A stretch of DNA of 64,000 bases from Leisingera sp. ANG-M7 (GCF_000813965.1 NZ_JWLI01000001.1:1-64000); one strand, 5' to 3'. Counted from the first letter of the stretch, positions 40,864 to 50,878 are shown. Notes: a model not told the origin generated them from the letters alone. Program-made: numbers and translations.

Positions 40864-41469
40864 TCAGTGCTCGCCGGCCTCATCCGATGCGCCATCGCCC
40901 AGAACAGAATCAATCCGCGCAATCGCCAATGATGTGATGTCGGCGGCATCCGCACTCAGAAAGACGGAGGAGTGGTCGAGGATCGCACCTGCACCGGTTT
41001 CGCGCATAATCTGCTGAAGCACTGGCAGCGACGCCGCTATGAACTCCCGCCGGGCGTCCTCTCCCATCTGAGAGATTTCGCGCAGTTTCAGATCCTGGCG
41101 GCGGCGGGTTTCCTGCACCTTCTCGTCAAAGGAATCCGCCAAGGCACGGAACGCTTCAGGCTCCATCCCGTTGCGCCGTTCGGTCAGTTCCAGTTCCTCT
41201 TGGCGCAGCTCCGCCTCGATCCGGCGGTTCTCCGCGGTCAGAACAGCACCTTCGGCCTCGATCTCGCGTTCCACCCGCTTGCCAAAGGCGCTTTCGGAAA
41301 ACAGGCGGTCCGGCTGGATTGTGAGGATGCCGCTCTGCGGCAGCCCCAGCTGGAACTCGGTGCCTCCGTTCGCATCGGCGTCCTGGGCGTAACCGAATGA
41401 CGGCGAAAACCAGTTCAGCGCCAGGGCAAGGCCAAACGCTGCCCAGTTTCCGGGCGCAAACCGCGGCAC
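40864..41469 (-). CDS. skp: OmpH/Skp-family periplasmic chaperone
   Basis: A secreted (signal peptide ending FGYA) 201-residue helical protein that holds unfolded outer-membrane proteins. The long helical hairpin (FGKRVEREIEAEGAVLTAENRRIEAELRQEELELTERRNG) fits the tentacle arms. Four bases after bamA. No lpxD lies between it and fabZ. Confidence 0.88.
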   Translation of the reverse strand: MPRFAPGNWAAFGLALALNWFSPSFGYAQDADANGGTEFQLGLPQSGILTIQPDRLFSESAFGKRVEREIEAEGAVLTAENRRIEAELRQEELELTERRNGMEPEAFRALADSFDEKVQETRRRQDLKLREISQMGEDARREFIAASLPVLQQIMRETGAGAILDHSSVFLSADAADITSLAIARIDSVLGDGASDEAGEH

Positions 41470-41473
41470 CAGA

Positions 41474-43864
41474 TCAGAACCTCGCCTGCAAGGTCAGGTC
41501 AAAGGTCTGCTCTTCGTCGAAGTCTTCTTTCTGAAGGGCCTTGGAAAAATTGAACCGCAGCGGGCCGAAACCTGTGGTCCACAGCAGCGAGACGCCAACC
41601 ACATGACGGAAAGACCTGTTGCGGCCAACAATGGTAGCGCCTGCGGTGTCAGCATCCTGGAGGCCCCAGAGGCCGCCGACATCGTAGAACAAGCCGCCAC
41701 GCATGCCCAGTTCCTCAGGTAGGCCAAGCGGGAACTCTGCGTCGAACCGGGCAACTGCGTAGTAGTTGCCGCCAAGGAAGTCGTTGTAATTGCCGCCCCC
41801 CGGGTTGCCAGGGCTTTGGTCCCGCGGACCAATACCGCCGGGTTCAAAGCCGCGCATGACAGAAGGCGTCAGCACGAAACGGTCGATCGAGCGGCTGCTT
41901 CCGCTACCTTGCCACTGGAAGGCTCCGGCCTCAAGCGTCGCACGGATTGTCACTTCCTCGTTGAAGATCTGCTTCTGGGCAATCAGCTTGGTTGTTGCCT
42001 TGATGTACTCGGAATCCCCGCCAATACCGGCATAATCCGCACCGATCTCCACCAGGAAACCTGCGGTCGGATCCAGACCGGTCAGGCGGCTGTCATAGCG
42101 GTAGGTGAAACCGATCGCACTGGCGTTGCGTTCGCCCTGCGCAATTTCGTTCCGCACCACCGGACCTGGCAGATTCTGGTTGGTGTCATCGTCATCAAAC
42201 AGCATCTCGTCCGCATCCCAAGTGTAGCGGACCTGCAGGGAAGTATCTTCCCCGGTGTCAAATGTCAGCGCCGGACGGAAGAACACCCGCTTGGTTCGGT
42301 ACTCCGAAAAGCTGGAATCCGTTTCATTCAGGCCCAAATCCAGGTCGAAACGCAGTTTCCGGCCCAGCAGGTAAGGCTCGGTGAAGCCCAGAACATAAGA
42401 ATCGGACTCGGTTGCGGTTGCGATGTTGAAAGACAAACGCTGACCGCGGCCCAGGAAGTTGTTTTCCGTCAGACCGATGCTGAGGCCGAAACCATCGGTG
42501 ACCGAGTACGCACCGCCGAGGTTCAGCGAGCCGGTTGGCTGCTCTTCAACGTCCACATCAACGATCACCTGATCCGCAGAGCTGCCCTCGCGGGTTTCAA
42601 CGTCCGCATTTGCAAAGAAGCCAAGCGCACGGATCCGCTCCGCACTGTTGCGGATGGAGCGTGGATTGAAGGGGTCGCCCTCGACAGAGGCAAACTGCTG
42701 ACGGATAACCCGGTCCAAAGTGGTGGTATTGCCCTCGATGTCGATCCGTTCAACAAAGACGCGCGGGCCGCGGGTCAGAACAAATTCGATGTCCAGCGTC
42801 AGATCACGGTCGTTACGGGTGACCCGTGGTTCGACCCGCAGGAAGTCGATCTCCTTGCGGACTGCCAGGCCTTCCATCCGGTCGATTGCATTTTCAACCA
42901 GCGTCGGCGTGTAGGTAACACCCGGCTTGATCTTGAGGGTCGACGCGAACTCGTCCGCATCTGCCTCGGCCATTTCACTGGTGACAGTGATATTGCCGAA
43001 TTTGAACTGCTGCCCCTCTGTCACGTCAACGACCAGGAACACGGCATCACGTTCCTCGGTCACTTCGGCGTTGGTGCTATTGACCCGGAAATCAACATAA
43101 CCGCGTGACAGGTAGAAATCCCGCAGCACCTGCTTGTCGAACTCCAGCCTGTCCTCGATCAGGGTGTCGGACCGGATGAAGGCGCGCAGAAGGCCGGCCT
43201 GCTTGGTTTCCAGAACCCGGCGCAGGCGGCGGTCGGAATAAACCCGGTTGCCGGTGAAGGAGACGCGCTCCACTTCGATGGTATCGCCTTCGGAAATCTC
43301 GAAGACCAGGTCAACACGGTTGTTGCTGCGGCGTATGATCCGCGGTGTCACACGTGAGGCCAGGCGTCCCTGCACACTGTAGGTTTCGGCGATTGAAGCC
43401 GCGTCACGCTCCGCCTGGCTGGGGTTAAACACCCGGCGCGGTGCAGATTCGATGATCTGGGTGAGCGCGTCGTCTTTCAGGCGTTTGTTGCCCTCGAAAC
43501 TGATCTGATTGATGGTCGGGAATTCAGTGACCTTGATCACCAGCGTGCTGCCTCGCGGCACGATTTCCACTGTTTCAAATACGCCACTGTCAAGAATGCG
43601 CTGGTAGGCATCGTTCAGCTCGCCCGCGCTGACAGTCTGGCCGCGCTCGATGCCGGTATAGGCCACAACAGTGGACGTCTGGATGCGCTGGTTGCCTTCG
43701 ACCTGCACCGCATTGAAACGGTAGCTTTGCGCCTCAGCCGGCAGCGGTGCCAGCGCATAACCCAGCGCAACTGCCAGAGAAATAGCAGAAACTTTCCGGT
43801 ACAAGATATTGATGCCCGACTTGCGCTCGACACAGGACTTGCCTGCGATTTTCCCCCAAACCAT
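41474..43864 (-). CDS. bamA: outer-membrane protein assembly factor BamA
   Basis: A 796-residue Omp85 protein that inserts beta-barrels into the outer membrane. Signal peptide KVSAISLAVALGYALAPLPAEA, then five POTRA domains (to about residue 435) and a 16-strand barrel ending RF. The barrel motif VRYTWD and loop GPRDQSPGNPGGGNYNDF are seen. The start at 43864 (MVWGKIAGK) has no clear SD and gives about 23 residues before the signal; a shorter start is possible but not obvious. Confidence 0.97.
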   Translation of the reverse strand: MVWGKIAGKSCVERKSGINILYRKVSAISLAVALGYALAPLPAEAQSYRFNAVQVEGNQRIQTSTVVAYTGIERGQTVSAGELNDAYQRILDSGVFETVEIVPRGSTLVIKVTEFPTINQISFEGNKRLKDDALTQIIESAPRRVFNPSQAERDAASIAETYSVQGRLASRVTPRIIRRSNNRVDLVFEISEGDTIEVERVSFTGNRVYSDRRLRRVLETKQAGLLRAFIRSDTLIEDRLEFDKQVLRDFYLSRGYVDFRVNSTNAEVTEERDAVFLVVDVTEGQQFKFGNITVTSEMAEADADEFASTLKIKPGVTYTPTLVENAIDRMEGLAVRKEIDFLRVEPRVTRNDRDLTLDIEFVLTRGPRVFVERIDIEGNTTTLDRVIRQQFASVEGDPFNPRSIRNSAERIRALGFFANADVETREGSSADQVIVDVDVEEQPTGSLNLGGAYSVTDGFGLSIGLTENNFLGRGQRLSFNIATATESDSYVLGFTEPYLLGRKLRFDLDLGLNETDSSFSEYRTKRVFFRPALTFDTGEDTSLQVRYTWDADEMLFDDDDTNQNLPGPVVRNEIAQGERNASAIGFTYRYDSRLTGLDPTAGFLVEIGADYAGIGGDSEYIKATTKLIAQKQIFNEEVTIRATLEAGAFQWQGSGSSRSIDRFVLTPSVMRGFEPGGIGPRDQSPGNPGGGNYNDFLGGNYYAVARFDAEFPLGLPEELGMRGGLFYDVGGLWGLQDADTAGATIVGRNRSFRHVVGVSLLWTTGFGPLRFNFSKALQKEDFDEEQTFDLTLQARF

Positions 43865-43991
43865 TTTTCAGAACCCGATTTTTATAGCAGCTTTGGGATG
43901 TGCGTACCGGGTTTGAAAGCGCTTGTCAAAACCAACTAAGGCGCTTCATCGGGGTAAGGCGCGCAGCGGGCTGCCGCGCCGGTTGCGGGAA

Positions 43992-44117
43992 TCACAAAGA
44001 GGCGAGCCAGGCGCCTGCAGCGAGGGAGCCAAAGATCGCGAAACCGGTCAGTGCCCGGTCCCAGTTCAGGCGGACCAGAAGGCCAAGGCCGTGGTATGAT
44101 TGCGAGAGTACGTGCAT
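43992..44117 (-). CDS. 41-residue membrane-type small protein between rseP and bamA
   Basis: A 41-codon frame (MHVLSQSYHGLGLLVRL..., TGA) with a hydrophobic C-terminal helix (ALTGFAIFGSLAAGAWLASL). A GGGGAAAG lies upstream of its ATG as a weak SD. The gap between rseP and bamA is 396 bases with no other reading frame, and the gene's strand agrees with the cluster. The position in the envelope operon hints at a Bam or RseP accessory, but this is inference. Confidence 0.55.
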   Translation of the reverse strand: MHVLSQSYHGLGLLVRLNWDRALTGFAIFGSLAAGAWLASL

Positions 44118-44211
44118 CGCTTTCCCCAGTTCTTCACTCAGCCGCCAGCAAGCAGCAGTAGGTTCTGCCAGCGGGTTGAGGAAAAGTTAATGCTGGAATG
44201 TGGCAGCACTT

Positions 44212-44231
44212 GGGCGGCACTATGGCCGCCC
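44212..44231 (-). terminator. hairpin after rseP
   Basis: GGGCGGC / GCCGCCC (44212-44218 and 44225-44231) follows the rseP stop by 30 bases without a T run; it may attenuate rather than end the transcript. A small CTGTTC / GAACAG stem also overlaps the rseP stop. Confidence 0.4.
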
Positions 44232-44260
44232 TTGGCCGGGGTCGTTGCACCGGAGCCTGT

Positions 44261-45610
44261 TCAGCAGAACAGGTCGTTCCCCAGTGCAAACAGCATCAAC
44301 GACAGCACCACCGCAATGCCAAAGGTCATCAGTACCCGCACTGCCCGGTCGCTGGGCGGACGGCCCGCCACGGCCTCATAGGCGTAGAACATCAGATGCC
44401 CGCCGTCGAGCGCTGGCACGGGGAACAGGTTCAGCAGGCCAACGGCCGTCGACAAAACCGCGATAAACCGGATGAAGCTTTCAGCCCCTTGGCTGGCCAT
44501 CGCACCGGAGGTTTCGGCGATACCGATCGGCCCGGACAGGTTGCAGGTGCTGATCGCGCCGGTGATCATATGTTTCAGGCCCGACAAAGAGGTCTCGACT
44601 ACGGCCCAGACCTGATAGGTGCCTGCCGCCAGCGCTTCTCCGAACCCCGCGGATTCGGTTGCCGGGGAAAACGCGAGACCGCCGACAATGCCGATCCTCC
44701 AGCGGGTGGCAAAGCCGCCATCCGGCTGCGGTTCATCCGTGCGCCGCGGTGCCAGCGCCATCTCGACAGTTTCGCCGTCGCGCCACACATCCAGCACCAG
44801 CACCCGCCCGTCGGCTGCCTCAACCAGTTCCTTCAATTGATCGAAGGACACCAAGGGCGCGCCATCAACCGAAACGATCACATCACCCGGTTGCAGCCCC
44901 GCATCAGCGGCAGCGCTGCGCGGCACCACGCCCCTCACATAAGGCGGGTAAAGATACGGCCCGCTGACCGTCAGCTCCTCGCCCTTCCGGCGCACGGTAT
45001 AGTCCAGCGGCTGTTCCTGGGGCAGTTCCTCCCGGAACGCCTCCCAGGCGTCTGAATCCAGGTAGTCGGGCACTGCCAATCCACCCGCTGCAATCAGCTC
45101 ATCCCCCTGCTGAAGCCCGTTTGAATCTCCGGGCAGCGTCTCAAGGGAACCAATCGTCAGTGGATCGCGCATGGTTCCCTGCGAGAACGCGATGGCAGTG
45201 AAGATCAGCGCGGACATCACGAAGTTGAACACCGGGCCTGCCGCAACTGTTGCCCCCCGTGCCCACAGGGGCGCCCCGTGCATGGTGCGCCGCAACGCCG
45301 CCGGATCCGCCGCTGCGGCCTCCATCGCCTGTGCATCCTTGCCCGAGGCTGCATCAGCATCGCCGAGGAACTTCACAAAGCCGCCAAACGGCAGCGCAGC
45401 CACCTGCCAGCGGGTGCCGTGCTTGTCCACCCGGCTCCACAGAACAGGGCCGAAGCCCAGAGAGAACACCTCTGCATGGATGCCCGACCAGCGGCCGACG
45501 ATGTAGTGGCCGTACTCATGCACCGCCACGATCACCGACAAGGCAATGACAAAGCTGGCGATGGTATAGAGAAAACCGCCAAACTGCGGGACAAAAGAAA
45601 GTACGTCCAA
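44261..45610 (-). CDS. rseP: RIP site-2 metalloprotease RseP
   Basis: An inner-membrane protease that cuts transmembrane segments of anti-sigma factors and signal peptides. 449 residues: HEXXH in AVHEYGHYIVGRW (His31, Glu32, His35), a PDZ domain (RGVVPRSAAADAGLQPGDVIVSVDG, about 220-300) and the second metal motif NLFPVPALDGGH. Four bases after dxr. Confidence 0.97.
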   Translation of the reverse strand: MDVLSFVPQFGGFLYTIASFVIALSVIVAVHEYGHYIVGRWSGIHAEVFSLGFGPVLWSRVDKHGTRWQVAALPFGGFVKFLGDADAASGKDAQAMEAAAADPAALRRTMHGAPLWARGATVAAGPVFNFVMSALIFTAIAFSQGTMRDPLTIGSLETLPGDSNGLQQGDELIAAGGLAVPDYLDSDAWEAFREELPQEQPLDYTVRRKGEELTVSGPYLYPPYVRGVVPRSAAADAGLQPGDVIVSVDGAPLVSFDQLKELVEAADGRVLVLDVWRDGETVEMALAPRRTDEPQPDGGFATRWRIGIVGGLAFSPATESAGFGEALAAGTYQVWAVVETSLSGLKHMITGAISTCNLSGPIGIAETSGAMASQGAESFIRFIAVLSTAVGLLNLFPVPALDGGHLMFYAYEAVAGRPPSDRAVRVLMTFGIAVVLSLMLFALGNDLFC

Positions 45611-45614
45611 AGAT

Positions 45615-46787
45615 CTACCCTATGCGTTCTTCGGCGGCCTGGGCCGCCTGTTTCCTGGCGACATGGTCAACCCGGGTCACGTTATCAAGTGTCATTGCGG
45701 CATCAATGAGGTCGCTTTCCGCCTCAATCCGCTCTAGAACTGCAGCTGTCACCGCTGCCATGTCAGTGAACCGGATGCGACCGGCGATGAATTCATCCAG
45801 CGCCTGTTCCTTGGCTGCGTTGAAGGCCGCCCCCATCAGGCCGCCCCGCTCCATCACCTCATAAGCCTGCCGCAGGGCCGGATAGCGCGCCGGATCGGGG
45901 GCGCGGAAATTCAGCTGGCCGATGCGGGCCAGATCCAGCCGCTCCACCGGCAGAGCCTGCCGCGCGGGCCAATGCAGCGCATAGCCGATAGCATGGCGCA
46001 TATCAGCAGCGCCCAGATGCGCCATCAGCGCGCCATCGTGGAAGCCGACCAGCGCGTGGACCAGCGATTCCGGGTGCACCAACACCTCGATTTGCTCAGG
46101 CCGGACGCCAAAGTATTCCCGGGTTTCAATGACTTCCAGCGCCTTGTTGAACATCGACGCACTGTCGATTGTGATCCGCTGCCCCATGTCCCAATTGGGG
46201 TGCGAGGATGCCTGCGCCAAGCTTGCCTTGGGCAGGTCCTCCAGCGGCCAGTCGCGGAAAGCGCCGCCGGACGCGGTGATGACAATCCGTTCAACCGCGT
46301 TCATGTCCTCGCCTGCAAGGCCCTGAAACACCGCAGAATGCTCGCTGTCCACCGGCAGAAGCCGGGCGCCGTGCCTTTCCGCGGTTTCCAGCAGCAGCTT
46401 GCCTGCGCAAACCAGCGATTCCTTGTTGGCAAGCGCTAGCGTGGTGCCGTGTTTCAGCGCCTCAAGCCCCGGCGCCAGCCCGGCAGCGCCGACAATCGCC
46501 GACATGACCCAATCTGCAGGCCGAGCAGCTGCCTCAACCAGCGCGGCTTGGCCCGCAGCCGCTTCCACGCCGGATCCCTCCAGCGCGGCCCGCAGATCCG
46601 GCAGCCGGTCCTCAAAAGCGGTTACGGCCACATCTGCGCGCAAGGCAATGGCGTCCTGGGCCAGCTGGGCAATATTGGCGCCGCCAGTCAGTGCCACGAC
46701 GTCGTAGGCTTCGGGCGCGCGGCGGATCAGATCGATGGTGTTCTGGCCAATCGATCCGGTGGCACCGAAGATGGAGATTTTCCGCAT
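45615..46787 (-). CDS. dxr: 1-deoxy-D-xylulose 5-phosphate reductoisomerase
   Basis: The MEP-pathway enzyme making 2-C-methyl-D-erythritol 4-phosphate with NADPH. 390 residues with the Rossmann start FGATGSIGQNTIDLI and the metal/substrate residues VDSEHSAVFQ and TASGGAFRD. Between cdsA and rseP; supplies isoprenoid precursor also used by UppS. Confidence 0.98.
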   Translation of the reverse strand: MRKISIFGATGSIGQNTIDLIRRAPEAYDVVALTGGANIAQLAQDAIALRADVAVTAFEDRLPDLRAALEGSGVEAAAGQAALVEAAARPADWVMSAIVGAAGLAPGLEALKHGTTLALANKESLVCAGKLLLETAERHGARLLPVDSEHSAVFQGLAGEDMNAVERIVITASGGAFRDWPLEDLPKASLAQASSHPNWDMGQRITIDSASMFNKALEVIETREYFGVRPEQIEVLVHPESLVHALVGFHDGALMAHLGAADMRHAIGYALHWPARQALPVERLDLARIGQLNFRAPDPARYPALRQAYEVMERGGLMGAAFNAAKEQALDEFIAGRIRFTDMAAVTAAVLERIEAESDLIDAAMTLDNVTRVDHVARKQAAQAAEERIG

Positions 46788-46803
46788 GGTCTTTCCTGAC
46801 TGG

Positions 46804-47580
46804 TTATCCCCAGAAGGCGGCTACGGCCAGGAACATGGCCGCCGCGCCCAGCATACCGTCGAACCGGTCGAACAGCCCGCCATGGCCGGGAATCAGCGCG
46901 CTGGAATCCTTGACGCCCATCCTGCGTTTCAGGGCGCTTTCGGCCACATCGCCGGCCTGGCTGGCCATCGACAACAGAACCGACAGCACGACAAAGCCAA
47001 TGCCCTGCCCCATTTGCGCTGCAAAGATTGCCCCGACGATGGCGGCCGCAATCCAGCCCGAGGCGGTGCCGCTCCAGGTTTTCTTGGGGCTGACACGGGG
47101 CCAGAACTTGGGCCCGCCAATGGCCTTGCCCGCAAAATACCCGGCCACATCCGTGGCCACGACGATGCAGACCAGCCACAGCATCCAGGCCATGCCCATC
47201 TGTCCGCGCAGCCAGATGAAGCCGAAACCCGCCAGCAGCACCCACAGGGCAAAACCAGTGAAGTACTGCCGACGTTCGTTGATCTGACTGAAACCGGCTG
47301 CCACCGGCGCCGCCAGAACCGGCAGCACCCACAAGGCAGGCAGCAGGGACGCCAGCAGCACCGCGGCGGCCGAAGTCGCCCCGAGCTGCAGCGCCGTGCT
47401 GCTGCGCGACGGCATCAGCATCCGGACCAGTTCCCACACCATGCCGCCGCAGCACAGCGCGATCATTGCATTGAAGATCAGCCCGCCTGACCAGACGGCA
47501 ATGCCGCCCGCAGCGATCATCACCACGGCGGACAAAGCACGCGGCAACAGATCCGCCCAGCGGTCTTTGGCGCCGCTCAT
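46804..47580 (-). CDS. cdsA: phosphatidate cytidylyltransferase
   Basis: Makes CDP-diacylglycerol from phosphatidic acid and CTP, feeding all phospholipids. 258 residues, about seven membrane helices, and the C-terminal CDP signature VATDVAGYFAGKAIGGPKF. ATG 47580 is chosen; it overlaps the uppS stop (ATGA). Confidence 0.96.
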   Translation of the reverse strand: MSGAKDRWADLLPRALSAVVMIAAGGIAVWSGGLIFNAMIALCCGGMVWELVRMLMPSRSSTALQLGATSAAAVLLASLLPALWVLPVLAAPVAAGFSQINERRQYFTGFALWVLLAGFGFIWLRGQMGMAWMLWLVCIVVATDVAGYFAGKAIGGPKFWPRVSPKKTWSGTASGWIAAAIVGAIFAAQMGQGIGFVVLSVLLSMASQAGDVAESALKRRMGVKDSSALIPGHGGLFDRFDGMLGAAAMFLAVAAFWG

Positions 47581-48335
47581 GTCTTCACCGCCCCGAACCG
47601 GCGGTCGCGGCGGCCATAGCTGCTGCACAGCCGCGCCAGTTCCTCAGCCGTGAAGTCCGGCCAAAGGGTGTCGATGAATTCGTACTCGGCATAGGCCGAC
47701 TGCCACAGCAGAAAATTTGAGATCCGCGCCTCGCCGCTGGTGCGGATCACCAGATCGGGATCTGGCAGCACATGGGTGTCCAGGTAGCGCGGCAAGGTCT
47801 CCTCATCGACGTCTTCGGGGTTCAGCCGGCCCTCGGCCACGTCCCGCGCCAGCCGCTTGGTGGCCCGGGCCACCTCGTCGCGGCCGCCATAGTTCAGCGC
47901 GATGGTCAGCTGGGTGCCGCTATTGCCTTCGGTCTTGCGTTCCAGCTTGTCCATGAGGCCGGTCAGTTTGGCATCCAACCGCACCCGGTCGCCAATGAAC
48001 CGCACCCGCACATTCTTCTCAGCCAAGGCATTCATTTCCTTGGATATATAGCGGCGGAACAGGCTCATCAAACCGGTGACTTCGGTTTGTGTGCGTTTCC
48101 AGTTCTCTGTCGAGAAGGCAAAAATGGTCAGGTATTCCACGCCCAAATCCGGGCAGCACTCGACAACTTCACGGACCCGGCGCGCGCCGGCATGGTGGCC
48201 GAACAGCCGCGGCCGGCCCCGGGCCTGCGCCCAGCGGCCGTTGCCATCCATGATGATGGCCACATGGCGCGGGCCGGAACGCACCGCCGGAGCTTCTCCG
48301 GCAGAGCGCACTTGCGGGTTTGCGTCTCCTGGCAT
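47577..48335 (-). CDS. uppS: undecaprenyl pyrophosphate synthase
   Basis: A cis-prenyltransferase making the C55 carrier for peptidoglycan and other polymers. 252 residues, with HVAIIMDGNGRWA (catalytic Asp) and the C-terminal DLVIRTSGEARISNFLLWQSAYAEY. Overlaps cdsA by four bases. Confidence 0.98.
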   Translation of the reverse strand: MPGDANPQVRSAGEAPAVRSGPRHVAIIMDGNGRWAQARGRPRLFGHHAGARRVREVVECCPDLGVEYLTIFAFSTENWKRTQTEVTGLMSLFRRYISKEMNALAEKNVRVRFIGDRVRLDAKLTGLMDKLERKTEGNSGTQLTIALNYGGRDEVARATKRLARDVAEGRLNPEDVDEETLPRYLDTHVLPDPDLVIRTSGEARISNFLLWQSAYAEYEFIDTLWPDFTAEELARLCSSYGRRDRRFGAVKT

Positions 48336-48344
48336 TACAGCCCG

Positions 48345-48908
48345 TCAGACCTGCATGATCTCGGCTTGCTTGGTCTCAAGCGCCTCGTCCACATGCTTGA
48401 TCATGGCGTCGGTCAGATCCTGAACCTCGGCTTCCCAGAACTTCTGGTCGTCTTCCGACATGCCGTCGGCCTTGGCCTTCTTGATCTGGTCCATGCCGTC
48501 GCGGCGCACGTTGCGGATCGACACCCGGGCGTGCTCGGCGTACTGGCCTGCAACCTTGCCCAGCTCGCGGCGGCGCTCCTCGTTCAGCTCCGGGATCGGC
48601 AGCATGATGATGGTGCCATTAAGCTGCGGATTGATGCCCAGGCCGGATTCGCGGATCGCCTTCTCCACCTTGCCCACCAGCGACTTGTCCCAGACGTTGA
48701 TGGTAACCATGCGCGGCTCCGGCACGTTCACGGTGCCAACCTGGTTGATCGGCGTCATTGAGCCATAGGCATCCACCATCACCGGCTCCAGCATCGAAGC
48801 GGAGGCCCGGCCGGTGCGCAGCGAGGCGAATTCGGTGCGCAGGTTGGCCATGGCGCCTTCCATGCGGCGTTTCAGATCGTCGGTATCCAGTTCAAAATCA
48901 TCAGACAT
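48345..48908 (-). CDS. frr: ribosome recycling factor
   Basis: A 187-residue RRF that, with EF-G, splits ribosomes after termination. The three-helix bundle and motif [20 protein letters not shown] are diagnostic. Nine bases before uppS. Its 230-base upstream gap contains a palindrome-like repeat and the pyrH terminator. Confidence 0.98.
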   Translation of the reverse strand: MSDDFELDTDDLKRRMEGAMANLRTEFASLRTGRASASMLEPVMVDAYGSMTPINQVGTVNVPEPRMVTINVWDKSLVGKVEKAIRESGLGINPQLNGTIIMLPIPELNEERRRELGKVAGQYAEHARVSIRNVRRDGMDQIKKAKADGMSEDDQKFWEAEVQDLTDAMIKHVDEALETKQAEIMQV

Positions 48909-48936
48909 GCTGCTCTCTCCCCTTATCTGAGGCGGT

Positions 48937-48964
48937 CTTCCATTGGCTCATAAGCCATTGGAAG
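48937..48964. repeat. imperfect palindrome upstream of frr
   Basis: CTTCCATTGGCT (48937-48948) and AGCCATTGGAAG (48953-48964) are 12-base arms with one mismatch and a four-base loop. 29 bases before the frr ATG on the mRNA, so it may influence frr translation or be a regulator site. Confidence 0.5.
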
Positions 48965-49087
48965 GCTGATGTATAGCGATCAAGCGGAGGATTCGCCGCC
49001 GCCGGTGCTGCAAGATTTAGCCTGCCCGCGGCGGAATTCACTGTTTTGATCCCGCCGCCTTGGCTCAGGCTTTGGCCTGTCAAGCAA

Positions 49088-49116
49088 AACCGCCAGCGTT
49101 CAGAACGCCAGCGGTT
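49088..49116 (-). terminator. terminator of pyrH
   Basis: AACCGC-TG-GCGTTC-T-GAACGC-TG-GCGGTT on the minus strand, two stacked 6-base stems with matched TG bulges, followed by TTGCTTG. It separates pyrH from frr, which must then have its own promoter in 48965-49087. Confidence 0.75.
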
Positions 49117-49138
49117 CCACAAGGGCTGTTTCAGAAGC

Positions 49139-49888
49139 TCAGCCCTGTACCTTGGTATAAGTGCCTTTACCTGACAGGATGCCGCGGAAGCCGCCCGGTT
49201 CATCCAGCGGGAAGACGATCAGCGGCAGGTTGTTGTCGCGTGCCAGAGCAATGGCAGAAGCATCCATCACCTTCAGGCGCTTGGCAAAAACGTCGTCATA
49301 GCTGATCTCGTCATAGCGAACCGCATCAGCGTGCTCCTTGGGATCCTTATCATAGATCCCGTCCACGCCGTTCTTGCCCATGAAGATCGCCTCGCAGGCC
49401 ATCTCGTTGGCGCGCAGCGTGGCTGCAGTGTCGGTGGTGAAATAGGGATTGCCGGTACCGGCCGCAAAGATGCAGACCCGTTTCTTCTCCAGGTGGCGCA
49501 CGGCGCGGCGGCGGATGTAGGGCTCCGCGACTTCATCCATGCGGATCGCGGAGATCACCCGGGTGAACACACCCAAGCCCTCAAGTGCCGATTGCATTGC
49601 CAGCGCGTTCATCACCGTGGCCAGCATCCCCATGTAGTCGGCGGTGGTGCGCTCCATCCCCTGGGCAGAACCGGACAATCCGCGGAAGATGTTGCCGCCG
49701 CCGATCACCATGCAGATTTCCACCCCCATGTCGTGCACGGTCTTCACCTCGCGGGCAATGCGCTGCACGGTCGGCGGATGCAGGCCGAAACCCTGGTCGC
49801 CCATCAGTGCCTCGCCCGAAATTTTCAGCATGACGCGTTTATAGGCGGCGGCCGGATCCAGTTCCGGCTTTTCTTGCGGTTGAGGCAT
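49139..49888 (-). CDS. pyrH: uridylate kinase
   Basis: Phosphorylates UMP to UDP. 249 residues, with the amino-acid-kinase-fold motif [16 protein letters not shown] and [18 protein letters not shown]. Unusual order: rpsB-tsf are not upstream here; the divergent miaA is. Confidence 0.98.
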   Translation of the reverse strand: MPQPQEKPELDPAAAYKRVMLKISGEALMGDQGFGLHPPTVQRIAREVKTVHDMGVEICMVIGGGNIFRGLSGSAQGMERTTADYMGMLATVMNALAMQSALEGLGVFTRVISAIRMDEVAEPYIRRRAVRHLEKKRVCIFAAGTGNPYFTTDTAATLRANEMACEAIFMGKNGVDGIYDKDPKEHADAVRYDEISYDDVFAKRLKVMDASAIALARDNNLPLIVFPLDEPGGFRGILSGKGTYTKVQG

Positions 49889-50017
49889 GTTGCGCTCCAG
49901 AAGATGTGAGGGTTAATTTGCGCGGCAAAATGAAGTAAATCGCTGGCGGATTCAATCCGCGCAGCGCAGTTTCCGCGCATATTTGCGGAACACGCCCAAG
50001 AGACGGACCGCACCCCG

Positions 50018-50878
50018 ATGAACCTGCCCGACATTGATCCCGGCAAACCTGTGCTGATTGCAGGCCCCACCGCCTCTGGAAAATCCGCGCTGGCGCTGGA
50101 TATTGCTGCCCGCCAAGGCGGCATTATTGTCAATGCAGACGCCAGCCAGGTCTATGATTGCTGGCGGGTAATCACCGCCCGCCCCTCGGCGGAGGAAGAG
50201 GCGCTGGCGCTGCATGCGCTTTACGGGCATGTGCCCTTTGACGCGGAATATTCTGCCGGCCATTGGCTGCGCGAAGTGCTGCCGCTTCTGAACGGGCCGG
50301 AGCGTCTGATCATCGTCGGCGGCACCGGCCTATATTTCACTGCTCTGACAGAGGGCATGGCCGAGATCCCCGCCACTCCGCCCGCGGTGCGGGCCGAAGC
50401 TGACGGCCTGCCGCTGGAGACGCTGCGGGCAGAGCTGGATGCGGAAACCGCCAGCCGCATCGACCTGATGAACCGGGCCCGGGTACAGCGCGCCTGGGAA
50501 GTGCTGAAGGCCACAGGGCGCCCCCTGGCCACCTGGCAGGACGAAACCCCTGCCCCGGCGCTGCCGCTGGAGAATTGTACCGCTATGGTGCTGAACTCTG
50601 AAAAAACCTGGCTGGAAGAGCGCATCCGCAGACGTTTCGGGCTAATGCTGGCCCAGGGTGTAATGGCAGAGATCGAAGCCATGCGCAGCCGCTACGATCC
50701 GGTTCTGCCGTCCTGCAAGGCCATCGGCGTGCCAGAACTGATGGGCTATGCGGACGGCCGCCTGTCGCTGGAGGAAGCTGAAGAGCGCGCCGCCATCGCC
50801 ACCCGGCAGTTCGCCAAGCGCCAGCGCAGCTGGTTTCGCGCCCGGATGAAAGACTGGCATCAGGTTTCTCTCGGCTGA
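50018..50878 (+). CDS. miaA: tRNA dimethylallyltransferase
   Basis: Adds the dimethylallyl group to A37 of tRNAs reading UNN codons. 286 residues with P-loop [13 protein letters not shown] (16-23), VNADASQVY, and the [10 protein letters not shown] block near the C-terminus. Divergent from pyrH over 129 bases. Confidence 0.97.
   Translation: MNLPDIDPGKPVLIAGPTASGKSALALDIAARQGGIIVNADASQVYDCWRVITARPSAEEEALALHALYGHVPFDAEYSAGHWLREVLPLLNGPERLIIVGGTGLYFTALTEGMAEIPATPPAVRAEADGLPLETLRAELDAETASRIDLMNRARVQRAWEVLKATGRPLATWQDETPAPALPLENCTAMVLNSEKTWLEERIRRRFGLMLAQGVMAEIEAMRSRYDPVLPSCKAIGVPELMGYADGRLSLEEAEERAAIATRQFAKRQRSWFRARMKDWHQVSLG

Noticed and set aside
50018-50878. tRNA genes near miaA or other tRNA-modification genes
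   Set aside because: I found no cloverleaf-like sequence in the intergenic regions by eye; a covariance-model scan would settle it.
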